From Chitinophagaceae bacterium (GTDB lineage: Bacteria > Bacteroidota > Bacteroidia > Chitinophagales > Chitinophagaceae): a DNA stretch of 64,000 bases. The stretch is from contig SEAC01000015.1 in assembly GCA_004173235.1 (NCBI GenBank), positions 619,729 through 683,728 of the forward strand. The letters run 5' to 3'. The notes under the pieces were generated by a model. That model had not been told where the DNA came from and did no database searches. It saw only the letters and a program-made list of their open reading frames with translations. The position numbers were made by a program, and so were the translations under genes. This document shows positions 44,304 through 52,487 of this stretch, piece after piece (within the stretch, counting starts at the first letter, position 1; each line of letters starts with the position of its first letter).

Positions 44304-44903
44304 ATGCTCCAAAACCATATCCTGCTGGCGTTGCTTTGGATCCTCTTCGGAGTTTTCCACAGTGTTCTTGCAAGCACGTCGCTTAAGGAGCGGCTCTTTC
44401 GTGCGCACCCAGCCCTGCGCCCATGCTACCGCGCAGGCTACGTGCTCTTCGCAGTTGCCACGATGGCGGCCGTGCTCTGGTTTCAGCTGTCCATTGCGTC
44501 GCCCTTGGTGCTGGGGCGGTGGGCCCAGGTTCCGGGTACATTGCTTGCACTTGCCGGCGGCATCCTCATGGCAGTTTGCATCCGCAAATATTTCCTGAGT
44601 CTGAGCGGACTTCGAAGCCTCGCGCAGCATTCAGACGTGCCCAACGAGTTGCGCGTAGACGGCGTGCACCGTTTTGCGCGGCACCCGCTTTACCTCGGAA
44701 CGTTCCTGTTCATTTGGGGATTGTTTGGATTGCTTCCCTACGCTTCGTTGCTCGTAATGAATGTGGTGGTGCACGGCTACACTTTGTGGGCGCTGCGCTA
44801 CGAAGAAGCAAAGCTGCACCGCGAGTTCGGAGCCGCCTACGCGCGCTATGCCCAAAGCGTGCCCCGGGTATGGCCAAAGTTTAGGGTCACTCAGCCATTG
44901 TAG
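44304..44903 (+). CDS. Membrane methyltransferase of the isoprenylcysteine/PEMT type
   Basis: The 199-residue protein has about five hydrophobic segments (LLALLWILFGVFHSVLAS, AGYVLFAVATMAAVLWFQL, VPGTLLALAGGILMAVCI and two later). The C-terminal motif VDGVHRFARHPLYLGTFLFIWGLF is typical of ICMT/PEMT-like methyltransferases (RHPxY), with the helix LRYEEAKLHREFGAAYARYAQSVPR. It probably methylates a lipid or small molecule in the membrane. The ATG at 44304 starts the first membrane segment; earlier in-frame sequence overlaps pcm. Two hairpin terminators follow. Confidence 0.82.
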   Translation: MLQNHILLALLWILFGVFHSVLASTSLKERLFRAHPALRPCYRAGYVLFAVATMAAVLWFQLSIASPLVLGRWAQVPGTLLALAGGILMAVCIRKYFLSLSGLRSLAQHSDVPNELRVDGVHRFARHPLYLGTFLFIWGLFGLLPYASLLVMNVVVHGYTLWALRYEEAKLHREFGAAYARYAQSVPRVWPKFRVTQPL

Positions 44904-44966
44904 TTTAAAAAAAAGTTCCTTAACTTTAGAGCACTACTGGTTTAAAGAACTAAGTCCATCTTCCGG

Positions 44967-44993
44967 AAAGGGTGCTCATTTGGGCACCTTTTC
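44967..44993 (+). terminator. Terminator after the membrane methyltransferase
   Basis: An AAAGGGTGCTC/GGGCACCTTTT stem ends in TTTT, 63 bases after the stop codon. Confidence 0.65.
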
Positions 44994-45003
44994 CATTTTG
45001 CAA

Positions 45004-45036
45004 AAAGCCCTGCGCAACATCATCGCGCAGGGCTTT
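45004..45036 (-). terminator. Terminator of the phosphosugar mutase gene
   Basis: An AAAGCCCTGCGC/GCGCAGGGCTTT stem with a nine-base loop lies 15 bases past the mutase stop codon, with T residues on the minus strand. Confidence 0.8.
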
Positions 45037-45051
45037 CATTTTCTATTCCGA

Positions 45052-46776
45052 TCAAACGCCGAGGTCTTTTACGATGGCGTCGATACGGCCTTCGAGCGGT
45101 CCATACACTTCGTCGAACTGCGCGGCCGAAGCCAGTGGAGCCTGTACGCTGAAGTAAAACTTGATCTTGGGTTCCGTGCCCGACGGGCGCGCGGAGATCT
45201 TGCTTCCGTCTTCGAGGAGGAATTGCAGCACGTTCGATTTCGGGAGAGTGATGGCCGTCGTTTTACCCGACGACAATTCGGTGGAAACCTGCAGCTGGTA
45301 GTCGTTCAACACCGCCACTTTTACGCAGCCCAGCATTTGCGGAGGGTTCTTGCGGAACCCCTCCATCATATCTGCGATCTCCTGCTGGCCGTTCATGCCC
45401 TTGCGGGTAATGGACACCAGGTGTTCGCGGTAGCAGCCATATTGCACGTACAGGTCGATCAGTTTGTCGAACAACGAGCGGCCTTTGTTCTTCTCGTATG
45501 CGGCCATTTCGCACAGCAAGGCCACGGCACTCACGGCGTCCTTGTCGCGGATCTGGTCTCCGATCATCAGTCCGTAGCTCTCTTCGCCACCAATGATATA
45601 ATGCTCCTGCCCTTCCTTGCCGCGAATCAATTGGGCGATCCACTTGAAGCCGGTAAGCACATTGTAGCAGTTCACGCCCAGTCCTGTAGCGATCTCGTCG
45701 ATCATGTTGGTGGTAACGATGGTTTTCACCACCATGTCGTTAGGCCGCGCAATGCCTTTTTCGCGGCGGCTTTCCATCATATAGTTGAAGGCAAGAACCG
45801 CGGTCTGGTTGCCGTTGAGCAACACCCAGCGCCCTTTATGATCCTTCACGCCAATGCCCACACGATCCGCATCCGGGTCGGTGCCGCAAAGAATGTCGGC
45901 GTCAAGCTCCTGCGCTTTTTTCAGGCCGATGCTCATCGCTTCCGACTCTTCGGGGTTCGGATAAACCACTGTTGGGAAGTTGCCATCTGGCGTTGCCTGC
46001 TCGTCTACAATGGTTACGTTCTCAAATCCAAAGTCAGCAAGCACCTGGGGCACCATCTTGATGCCTGTGCCGTGGATGGATGTATAAACGATCTTGAGAT
46101 CTTTCTGTGCGGTGATGGCTTCCGGGTACACGCTCAGGCTCTTCACCATCTTGCGATAAGCTGCATCTACCTCGCTGCCGATGGCGCTGATGTTGTGTTC
46201 ACCACCACTCCACTTCACGTCCGAAACCGACGCGATCGCCTCCACTTCGGTGATCACATTCTTATCGTGCGGTGGAACCAGCTGTCCGCCGTCGGTCCAG
46301 TAGGCCTTGTAGCCATTGTATTCTTTGGGGTTATGCGATGCCGTGCATACCACGCCGCCTTTGCAGCCGAGATGGCGGATGGCAAAAGACAGTTCCGGTG
46401 TCGGCCGCATCTCTTCAAAAAGAAAGACCTTGATGTCGTTGGCGCCGAAAACATTCGCAACGGTCTCTGCAAAAAAGCGGCTGTTGTTGCGCGAGTCGTG
46501 TGCGATGGCCACGCGGATCTCTTCGCCCGGAAAGCTTTTCTTCAGGTAATTGGCATAACCCTGAGTTGCCATCCCGATGGTGTATTTGTTCATCCGGTTG
46601 GTGCCAATGCCCATGATGCCGCGCAGGCCACCCGTACCGAATTCGAGGTTCTTATAAAATGCGTCCGCCAGATCGTCGGGGTGCCCGGCCTGCATCGTTC
46701 GTATGCCCGCTTTCGTTTCTTCGTCAAAAGCCCCGTCGAGCCAGGATTGTACCTTCTGTGCAATTGCTGCATCCAT
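45052..46776 (-). CDS. Phosphoglucomutase / phosphomannomutase family enzyme
   Basis: The 574-residue alpha-D-phosphohexomutase moves phosphate between C1 and C6 of glucose or mannose. GGLRGIMGIGTNRMNKYTIG is the N-terminal signature. The phosphoserine loop is VCTASHNPKEYNG (Ser near residue 146), the metal loop is GTDPDADRVGIG, sugar specificity is set by GGEESYGLMIG, and the phosphate site is ARPSGTEPKIKFY. The length and GEESYG match the PgcA/Pgm2-like group. The gene has its own terminator. Confidence 0.94.
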   Translation of the reverse strand: MDAAIAQKVQSWLDGAFDEETKAGIRTMQAGHPDDLADAFYKNLEFGTGGLRGIMGIGTNRMNKYTIGMATQGYANYLKKSFPGEEIRVAIAHDSRNNSRFFAETVANVFGANDIKVFLFEEMRPTPELSFAIRHLGCKGGVVCTASHNPKEYNGYKAYWTDGGQLVPPHDKNVITEVEAIASVSDVKWSGGEHNISAIGSEVDAAYRKMVKSLSVYPEAITAQKDLKIVYTSIHGTGIKMVPQVLADFGFENVTIVDEQATPDGNFPTVVYPNPEESEAMSIGLKKAQELDADILCGTDPDADRVGIGVKDHKGRWVLLNGNQTAVLAFNYMMESRREKGIARPNDMVVKTIVTTNMIDEIATGLGVNCYNVLTGFKWIAQLIRGKEGQEHYIIGGEESYGLMIGDQIRDKDAVSAVALLCEMAAYEKNKGRSLFDKLIDLYVQYGCYREHLVSITRKGMNGQQEIADMMEGFRKNPPQMLGCVKVAVLNDYQLQVSTELSSGKTTAITLPKSNVLQFLLEDGSKISARPSGTEPKIKFYFSVQAPLASAAQFDEVYGPLEGRIDAIVKDLGV

Positions 46777-46851
46777 ATTCCGTTAGTTTTCGTTTATCCG
46801 TAAAGAAAGAGCCGGTAAAGCTGCCGGCTCCTGCGAATTTACAGGTGTATG

Positions 46852-46859
46852 TACATTTG
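46852..46859 (+). promoter_or_regulatory. TAnnTTTG element that decides the DUF2279 gene start
   Basis: TACATTTG is followed by four bases (GCGC) and then GTG at 46864. The same four-base spacing is seen at purM, pcm, 17020 and 53258. An in-frame ATG at 46849 would place the element inside the coding region. Confidence 0.6.
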
Positions 46860-46863
46860 GCGC

Positions 46864-47859
46864 GTGAAGAAGTTATTGATCGTGCTCATGGGGCTGCTCG
46901 CATTGCATGCGACGGGACAGGACTCTACCGCCGAATTTACCACAATGGGATCTTCAACGGCAACGTTTCGTCGGCACGAGGCCCTCACTGCAGCGGAAGT
47001 AACGAACGGTCGCGGCACACTGCATGGATTTAATAAGAAAAAATTGCTTGTAGACGGCATGGGCGTCGGCATCTACGGCGGCATGCTGGCGGGCCTCAGT
47101 CAGGCCTGGTACAACGACTATCCCCGCAGCTCCTTTCACAGCTTCAACGACGTGGGCGAATGGCAGCAGATGGACAAGGTGGGCCATGCGTGGGCCGTTT
47201 ATTCGATGAGCCACATCGGCTATGGCCTCTGGCGCTGGTCGGGGTATAGCAACAAGCAGGCAACACTGCTGGCATCGGGTTCGGGCCTCGCCTTCATGCT
47301 CGGCATCGAGTACCTCGACGGCCGCTCCGCCGAATGGGGCTGGAGCTGGGGTGATGCCGGCGCGGACCTGTTCGGCGCCGCGCTTTTCGCGGGACAGCAG
47401 CTTACCTGGAACGAACAAAAGATCCGGCTGAAGTTCTCATCGCACGTTTACCAATACCCCGTAGAACTACAAGGTCGCGCCCGCACGCTTTTCGGAAGCA
47501 CGCTTCCCAACAAACTCCTCAAAGACTACAACGCCCAAACCTATTGGCTCAGTTTCCCGCTGCCGCAGGCGTGGCACCTGCCCAGGTGGCTGCGCCTTTC
47601 TGTGGGTTACGGGGCCGATGGAATGTATGGCGGCTTCGATAACACCTCGGTAGATAAGAACGGTCTCGTTACTTTCGATCGCCGCGACATCAAGCGGTAC
47701 CGCCAGTGGTATCTCGCTCCCGACATCGACCTGACGCAGATCAAAACCCGCAGCAAGCTGTTGCGAAGCGTATTCTATTCCATCAATATTTTAAAGTTCC
47801 CGGCGCCGGCCTTGGAGTTGTCGAACGGGAAGCTGAAGGGGCGATTCCTGGCTTTTTAG
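46864..47859 (+). CDS. DUF2279 family protein, secreted
   Basis: The 331-residue protein starts VKKLLIVLMGLLALHATGQD, a clear signal peptide. DUF2279 features are LAGLSQAWYNDYPRSSFHSFNDVGEWQQMDKVGHAWAVYSM, with conserved Asp, Lys and His in DKVGH, then GIEYLDGRSAEWGWSWGDAGADLFGA. The family (YfiM-like) is uncharacterised and has periplasmic or outer-membrane predictions. I prefer GTG 46864 to ATG 46849, because the latter adds MYIWR and overlaps a promoter element. Spacing to other genes suggests a single-gene unit. Confidence 0.82.
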   Translation: MKKLLIVLMGLLALHATGQDSTAEFTTMGSSTATFRRHEALTAAEVTNGRGTLHGFNKKKLLVDGMGVGIYGGMLAGLSQAWYNDYPRSSFHSFNDVGEWQQMDKVGHAWAVYSMSHIGYGLWRWSGYSNKQATLLASGSGLAFMLGIEYLDGRSAEWGWSWGDAGADLFGAALFAGQQLTWNEQKIRLKFSSHVYQYPVELQGRARTLFGSTLPNKLLKDYNAQTYWLSFPLPQAWHLPRWLRLSVGYGADGMYGGFDNTSVDKNGLVTFDRRDIKRYRQWYLAPDIDLTQIKTRSKLLRSVFYSINILKFPAPALELSNGKLKGRFLAF

Positions 47860-47967
47860 GAGAATCAGAAAGGCTTGCGTTTTGATGTCATTGCGCGAGC
47901 GTATTCACCTTCCAGCCGTCATTGCGTTGTGTCATCGTGTCGTCATGCTACACTCCGCCTGCGAAGG

Positions 47968-48477
47968 TCAATGCAAATACGCACCCGTAATACTACTGCC
48001 ATCCGTTTCCACGCTGATATGTTCCTGTAGCGTTGTCGACACCGACAAGCCTACAAAATCAGGCTGCACGGCAAAGAGCTTGTGCGCCCGCTCCACAAGC
48101 ACCAGCGTATGGATCGCTTTGGGCTGCACTGCAAGCAGGGGCTTCAGCGCGTAAAGAAGCGTCTTGCCCGTGTTGGATACATCGTCTACCACCAACACCA
48201 CTTTGCCTTCGAGCACCAACTCGCGGTCGAGCGTGGCATGGAGCGGCGCGCGCTTATCGATGCGGATGGTTGCCGTTTCGATAGGAAGAGGAAGAATGCC
48301 TTTAAGTTCAATTGCCAGTTGCTTAGCCACAATGGTTCCGTTGCCCTCGATACCGAGCAGCACAAGCTGCGCCGCGTCTACGTTTCGCTCCGCCACTTCA
48401 TAGGCCATGCGTCGAATACGGCGCAGGGCAGCATCGGCGGAAAGCAGTGAATTCTTTGCAACAATATCAGCAGGCAT
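47968..48477 (-). CDS. pyrR: PyrR-like phosphoribosyltransferase
   Basis: The 169-residue protein is a type I phosphoribosyltransferase. The PRPP loop reads VVLVVDDVSNTGKTLLYAL, with further motifs VLLGIEGNGTIVAKQLA and VLVERAHKLFAVQPDFVGLSV. The closest match is PyrR, which acts as uracil phosphoribosyltransferase and, in Firmicutes, as an RNA-binding attenuator of pyrimidine genes. No pyrimidine gene or PyrR RNA site was seen nearby, so regulation is not supported here. Another PRTase specificity is possible. It faces the DUF2279 gene across a 108-base gap that holds nothing recognisable. Confidence 0.75.
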   Translation of the reverse strand: MPADIVAKNSLLSADAALRRIRRMAYEVAERNVDAAQLVLLGIEGNGTIVAKQLAIELKGILPLPIETATIRIDKRAPLHATLDRELVLEGKVVLVVDDVSNTGKTLLYALKPLLAVQPKAIHTLVLVERAHKLFAVQPDFVGLSVSTTLQEHISVETDGSSITGAYLH

Positions 48478-48520
48478 CTGTTACTTTTACGGCGGTTAAA
48501 TTAGCTAAAAAGAATTCCCG

Positions 48521-49861
48521 ATGGCGCAAATCCTGCAGCAAATCCTCTTCGTGCTTCTTGTGGCCGCGGCCGTGTGGGTGTTCGCCCGCAAGGTGGGCCG
48601 CATCCGCAGCAATATCAACCTCGGACGCGAAGAAGAACTGAAAGACAACCCCGGCGCCCGCTGGCGCAATACGCTCCTGATGGCGCTCGGGCAAAAGCGC
48701 ATGTTCGACAAACCAATGGTGGCGCTCCTGCACTTCATCGTTTACGCCGGCTTCATCATCATCAACGTGGAGATCCTCGAGATCGTGCTCGACGGCATCT
48801 TCGGAACGCATCGCCTCTTCGCTCCCTACCTGGGTGGCTTCTACAGTTTCGTTATCAACTTCTTTGAAGTGCTCGCCTTTTCCGTGCTGGCGGCCTGCGT
48901 CGTGTTCCTGATCCGCCGCAACGCCGTTCGCGTAAAGCGCCTCAACATGCCCGAACTCAAAGGCTGGCCCCGCAGCGATGCCAACTACATCCTGATGTTC
49001 GAGATCGTGCTGATGTCCCTCTTTCTCATTATGAACGCGGCCGACAAAGCACTGCAAATGCAGGAGTACGGCCACTATGCGCACGTGCAGACGAACTTCT
49101 GGATATCCGGCATCATCACGCCGCTGTTTCAAAACCTGGGCACGGGCACGCTGGTGGCCATCGAGCGCGGCGCCTGGTGGCTGCACATCGCGGGCATCTT
49201 CGTTTTCCTCAACTACCTGCCCTACTCGAAGCACCTCCACATCATCCTCGCTTTCCCCAACACGTATTTCGCGCGGCTCAAGCCACAGGCGCAAATGACC
49301 AATATGCCGGAAATCCAGCGCGAAGTGCTTTTCGCCATGGACCCCGGTGGTGCTGCCAACGCTCCTGCCGACGAAGGCGGCCACAAACGCTTTGGCGCGA
49401 AAGACGTTCCCGACCTTACCTGGAAGAACCTGCTCGACGCCTACACCTGCACCGAGTGCGGCCGCTGCACTGAGCAATGCCCCGCCAACCAAACCGGCAA
49501 GCTCCTCTCCCCGCGCAAGATCATGATGGACACGCGCGACCGGATGGAAGAGATCGGCAACGCAAAGCTGTCTGCCGACGGCACGGCGGCCGACGATGGC
49601 AAGAGCCTCCTCCACGACTACATCACCACCGAAGAACTCTGGGCCTGCACCTCCTGCCAGGCCTGCGTGCAAGCCTGCCCCGTGCTCATCGACCCGCTCC
49701 ACATCATCAACCAGCTGAAGCGCTACCTCGCCCTCGAAGAATCCAACCAGCCCGCCGAATGGAACGGCATGTACAGCAACGTGGAGAACAACTTCGCCCC
49801 CTGGAAATTTTCACCCGACGACCGGGCTAATTGGGCGGTGGAGCTGAACGAGAAAGCGTGA
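48521..49861 (+). CDS. Membrane-bound Fe-S electron-transfer protein (NarI-HdrC-like)
   Basis: The 446-residue protein has five or so membrane helices over residues 1-240, including conserved His in VALLHFIVYAGF and WWLHIAGIFVFLNYLPYSKHLH, like NarI cytochrome-b subunits. A C-terminal di-[4Fe-4S] domain has CTECGRCTEQCP and CTSCQACVQACP. It probably moves electrons from the quinone pool to a CCG-domain partner. In relatives I remember, that partner lies directly downstream. Here the partner-like gene is 2.6 kb away and broken. Donor and acceptor are unknown. Confidence 0.88.
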   Translation: MAQILQQILFVLLVAAAVWVFARKVGRIRSNINLGREEELKDNPGARWRNTLLMALGQKRMFDKPMVALLHFIVYAGFIIINVEILEIVLDGIFGTHRLFAPYLGGFYSFVINFFEVLAFSVLAACVVFLIRRNAVRVKRLNMPELKGWPRSDANYILMFEIVLMSLFLIMNAADKALQMQEYGHYAHVQTNFWISGIITPLFQNLGTGTLVAIERGAWWLHIAGIFVFLNYLPYSKHLHIILAFPNTYFARLKPQAQMTNMPEIQREVLFAMDPGGAANAPADEGGHKRFGAKDVPDLTWKNLLDAYTCTECGRCTEQCPANQTGKLLSPRKIMMDTRDRMEEIGNAKLSADGTAADDGKSLLHDYITTEELWACTSCQACVQACPVLIDPLHIINQLKRYLALEESNQPAEWNGMYSNVENNFAPWKFSPDDRANWAVELNEKA

Positions 49862-49901
49862 GCCGTCAAGCGCGAATGCTGAAATCAAGAAAACCCGCGC
49901 A

Positions 49902-49972
49902 GCAGGGCTCACGGCTGACGGCTCACGGCTGACGACTCACGGCTCACGGCTGACGTCCCACGGCTCACGCCT
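49902..49972. repeat. Tandem CTCACGGCTGACGG repeats
   Basis: About five degenerate copies of a 14-15 base unit (GGCTCACGGCTGACG) follow the Fe-S gene and reach the stop of the convergent DinB-like gene at 49965. The copies differ by single bases. Confidence 0.7.
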
Positions 49973-50456
49973 CATCCGCCGTCGGCCCATACATTCCTGG
50001 CACCGCCACATCCAGCAGGCGCAGGTACACCGACAGCTGCGCGCGGTGGTGGATCATATGATTGAGCGCAAACGTGCGGATAACGGCAATGCGTGGCATC
50101 GTGAAATACACCTGCTCGCCACTGCGCATCGTCCAGGGAGCCATCAGCTGCTCGTCGGTGGCGGCTTCGAGTGCTTTCACAGAATTTGCAAGGTTCTTAT
50201 CCACAAGCGCAAGCAACTCCCCGCTGTTGGATGCCGTTTCGGCCTTGTAGTTCATGTTGGCCCAGTCGATGCCGTCGGTGCTGAGCGTAAACGACACCCA
50301 GCTTACGAGCTCGGCAACGTGATTGGCAAGGGGAACCAGTGCGAACGACTTTGCGTGCGGCTTCCATTCGGCATTGTCGAAAGGAATGCGCTCGAGCATG
50401 CGGCGCGTGTTGGCTACTTCGTGCTTCAGTTCGGGAAGGATGGTCTGGTTGAGCAT
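49965..50456 (-). CDS. DinB-like superfamily protein
   Basis: The 163-residue protein shows a DinB four-helix pattern: ILPELKHEVANTRRMLERIPFDNAEWKPHAKSFALVPLANHVAELVSW, then WTMRSGEQVYFTMPRIAVIRTFALNHMIHHRAQLSVYLRLLDVAVPGMYGPTADE. His residues in LANHVAE and NHMIHHRAQ are the expected metal ligands. It lies 11 bases downstream of the LysE-like gene and is probably co-transcribed with it. The function is unknown. The ending at PGMYGPTADE is typical of one DinB subgroup. Confidence 0.86.
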   Translation of the reverse strand: MLNQTILPELKHEVANTRRMLERIPFDNAEWKPHAKSFALVPLANHVAELVSWVSFTLSTDGIDWANMNYKAETASNSGELLALVDKNLANSVKALEAATDEQLMAPWTMRSGEQVYFTMPRIAVIRTFALNHMIHHRAQLSVYLRLLDVAVPGMYGPTADEA

Positions 50457-50467
50457 ATGGCTTTGAT

Positions 50468-51187
50468 TTATTGGTTGTGGATCTCGTCGATGTTCTCTTC
50501 GAAAGGCTGCGTGTGCTGCTCCGGGTGTTCGAGGCGGTGCGCGGCGCCTTTGTTGCGCACCATCTTGTATACCTGGATGATGGCGGTGATCGTGAAGATG
50601 CCGCCGATGATCCAGTTGAGCAGGTGCTGGTTGCCACTGATGCGCGACGCGATGGCGTGGCCGCCGAACACGAACACGAAGTTGCCCAGCAATGTGCCCA
50701 GCGCAATGCCGCCGATGTACGTGTTGTAGTGATCGTTGCGCGGCAGCAGCACTTTCTTGGTGAACAGTACCGTGCTCCAGCCAAACCAGAAAGGGATCTG
50801 CACCGGGTTGACGGCACTCATCACGAAACCGAGGAAATACGGGTGCAGCGAGCTCTTAAGATAACCGGGCTCTACCGGCACGTCGCTCCTGGTGCTGTGC
50901 CAGGCCGCGTAAAAGCTGGAGATGGCCAGCAGCACAATGATGGCAAGCGTCACGAATTCGAGTATCTGGAACAACCGCTTCTGCTTGCGCACCCAGTCCA
51001 TCGCCACCAGCGACAGCCGCACGTAAATGGCTTCCACCGAAAGCGACCCGGCCGAAAACCACAATCCCGCGGCGATGCCCTGGTAGATGGTCATCTGCAT
51101 GGCCGCAACGTTGAGCGTGCCCAGCGGCAGCGAGCCGAGGAAGGAGATGAACATCCCGGTAGTGAATATGCGGAGGAGCTTCGGCAT
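50468..51187 (-). CDS. LysE family transporter
   Basis: The 239-residue protein has six hydrophobic segments and the family motif FISFLGSLPLGTLNVAAMQMTIYQGIAAGLWFSAG near the N-terminus. A second conserved region is FLGFVMSAVNPVQIPFWFGWSTVLF. LysE-type translocators export amino acids or similar small molecules across the inner membrane. A hydrophilic tail follows (HPEQHTQPFEENIDEIHNQ). The substrate is not predictable. It is followed by the DinB-like gene on the same strand. Confidence 0.84.
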   Translation of the reverse strand: MPKLLRIFTTGMFISFLGSLPLGTLNVAAMQMTIYQGIAAGLWFSAGSLSVEAIYVRLSLVAMDWVRKQKRLFQILEFVTLAIIVLLAISSFYAAWHSTRSDVPVEPGYLKSSLHPYFLGFVMSAVNPVQIPFWFGWSTVLFTKKVLLPRNDHYNTYIGGIALGTLLGNFVFVFGGHAIASRISGNQHLLNWIIGGIFTITAIIQVYKMVRNKGAAHRLEHPEQHTQPFEENIDEIHNQ

Positions 51188-51214
51188 TTGTATTCTTGCG
51201 GCCGAAAATAAGCC

Positions 51215-52255
51215 TTAGACCTTTTCGTCCAACTGCTTGAGCAATTTGAAATGCAGCGCCGACCCTTTCAGGAAGCGCCAGCCCTTGCGCAACGGCCACA
51301 CCGGAATACCCTTGCGCTTATTGATCATCGAGATCTCGTACAGCACTTTCCAGTGGCGCAGTATTTCTTCCTGCGCAGCGCGCAGCGTGAGTGCCTGCTG
51401 GTACACGTGGTTGGGCTCGGCGCCGCTTCCGTTGTATTCGAGCAGCAGGAAGTTCTTGCCGGCACGCAGGTCTTCGAGCGAAGCGGCCTTCAGGTCGTAG
51501 CGGCCGTAGTAGAATTCTTTCGAATAAAGATTGATCCCGTCCATCAGCCGGTGCAGCGGCTCGTCGATCTCGCGGTGCAGGTTGATGAACACGCCGCCGC
51601 GATTGAGGTTGGCCGCATACGTGAGAAACAGCTTCTCCCCTTTTTCGGGCACACGCGTCACGTCGTGCTTCTGCTTTAGCTCCTCTACGCGAAACTGCGC
51701 GTTGGGATGCCCCTCGATCAATTGGAGCAAGGTAGAAGCACCATCGCCGGTAACGCTCATGGGCTCCTTTTGCAGGAAGCCCGTGATGGTGCCGCGCTGC
51801 TGCCCCGGGTAGCGGTAATAAAAAATGCTGAACTCCACCGGGTAGGGTATCAATGCCTGCACGAGGTAATCGACGGGCATTTGCCGGTGATAGGCTTCGA
51901 GCTCTTCGTACGAAAAGATTTTCCGGAAAAGGATGCCCGCCATGCCCACATCGGGCTTCACGATAAAGGGCAGCCGGATGGGACTCGCCTCCACCTGCTG
52001 CAGCACGTCGGCGAAGGGCGTGCCCGGCGTTATATAGATCGTGTCGGGGAAGGAGCCCGGAGGCAGCTGCTCGTACATCTCGCGCTTGCTTTCGCCCTCA
52101 AACCCGCCAAACGTAAGCGTGGGGTTGGAAGGCGTGAAGAACCACGGCGAGCCGCCCCTGATGCAATACCAGGCCCACATCGGCGTGATGTTGAGGTAGC
52201 GCAGCCAGAAAGGCCACTGTTCCCAATTGCGAAGGCGGCTGACGAATTTCTTCAT
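51215..52255 (-). CDS. ATP-grasp domain protein, D-Ala-D-Ala ligase-like
   Basis: The 346-residue protein has an ATP-grasp-like core: IRLPFIVKPDVGMAGILFRKI, VDYLVQALIPYPVEFSIFYYRY, and the C-terminal FLLLEYNGSGAEPNHVYQ, which resembles the metal- and nucleotide-binding Glu/Asn strand. The N-terminal region WEQWPFWLRYLNITPMWAWYCIRGGSPWFFTPSNP is conserved in Bacteroidota proteins that I recall labelled D-alanine-D-alanine ligase, although it differs from Ddl. It probably makes an amide or peptide bond using ATP. The LysE-like exporter lies just downstream. The exact substrate is unknown. Confidence 0.7.
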   Translation of the reverse strand: MKKFVSRLRNWEQWPFWLRYLNITPMWAWYCIRGGSPWFFTPSNPTLTFGGFEGESKREMYEQLPPGSFPDTIYITPGTPFADVLQQVEASPIRLPFIVKPDVGMAGILFRKIFSYEELEAYHRQMPVDYLVQALIPYPVEFSIFYYRYPGQQRGTITGFLQKEPMSVTGDGASTLLQLIEGHPNAQFRVEELKQKHDVTRVPEKGEKLFLTYAANLNRGGVFINLHREIDEPLHRLMDGINLYSKEFYYGRYDLKAASLEDLRAGKNFLLLEYNGSGAEPNHVYQQALTLRAAQEEILRHWKVLYEISMINKRKGIPVWPLRKGWRFLKGSALHFKLLKQLDEKV

Positions 52256-52266
52256 AGTACGGCCTG

Positions 52267-52274
52267 CAAATGTA
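52267..52274 (-). promoter_or_regulatory. TAnnTTTG promoter element for the ATP-grasp gene
   Basis: TACATTTG on the minus strand ends 11 bases before the ATG at 52255. Confidence 0.5.
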
Positions 52275-52279
52275 AGTGG

Positions 52280-52480
52280 GATGGGTAATTGGTTTATTGG
52301 TTCACTGGTTTATTGGTAACCTGTTACCTACCCGCCCGCGCAGAACCGGCGTTACCCATAAACCAATACACCAATAAACGAACTCCAATGCCTTATTTTT
52401 GACCCCAACGCGCGGTGATTGTTCGCAACATCTCACATTTGACATCTCACATTTGACATCTCACATTTTACATCTAACAT
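52280..52480. repeat. Inverted TTTATTGGT arms plus CATTTGACATCTCA direct repeats
   Basis: The left arm (about 52285-52322) has three degenerate copies of GGTTTATTGGT. The right arm (about 52350-52380) has the complement, ACCAATACACCAATAAAC. A second block (about 52428-52475) has four copies of an approximately 15-base unit, ACATCTCACATTTG. TATTTTTG at about 52394 is a promoter-like match upstream of the broken Fe-S gene. No other gene is seen in this gap. Confidence 0.7.
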
Positions 52481-52487
52481 TCTCATT

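Noticed and set aside
47968..48477. PyrR-dependent attenuation of a pyrimidine operon
   Set aside because: The enzyme is PyrR-like, but no pyrimidine gene or anti-terminator structure is in the neighbourhood.
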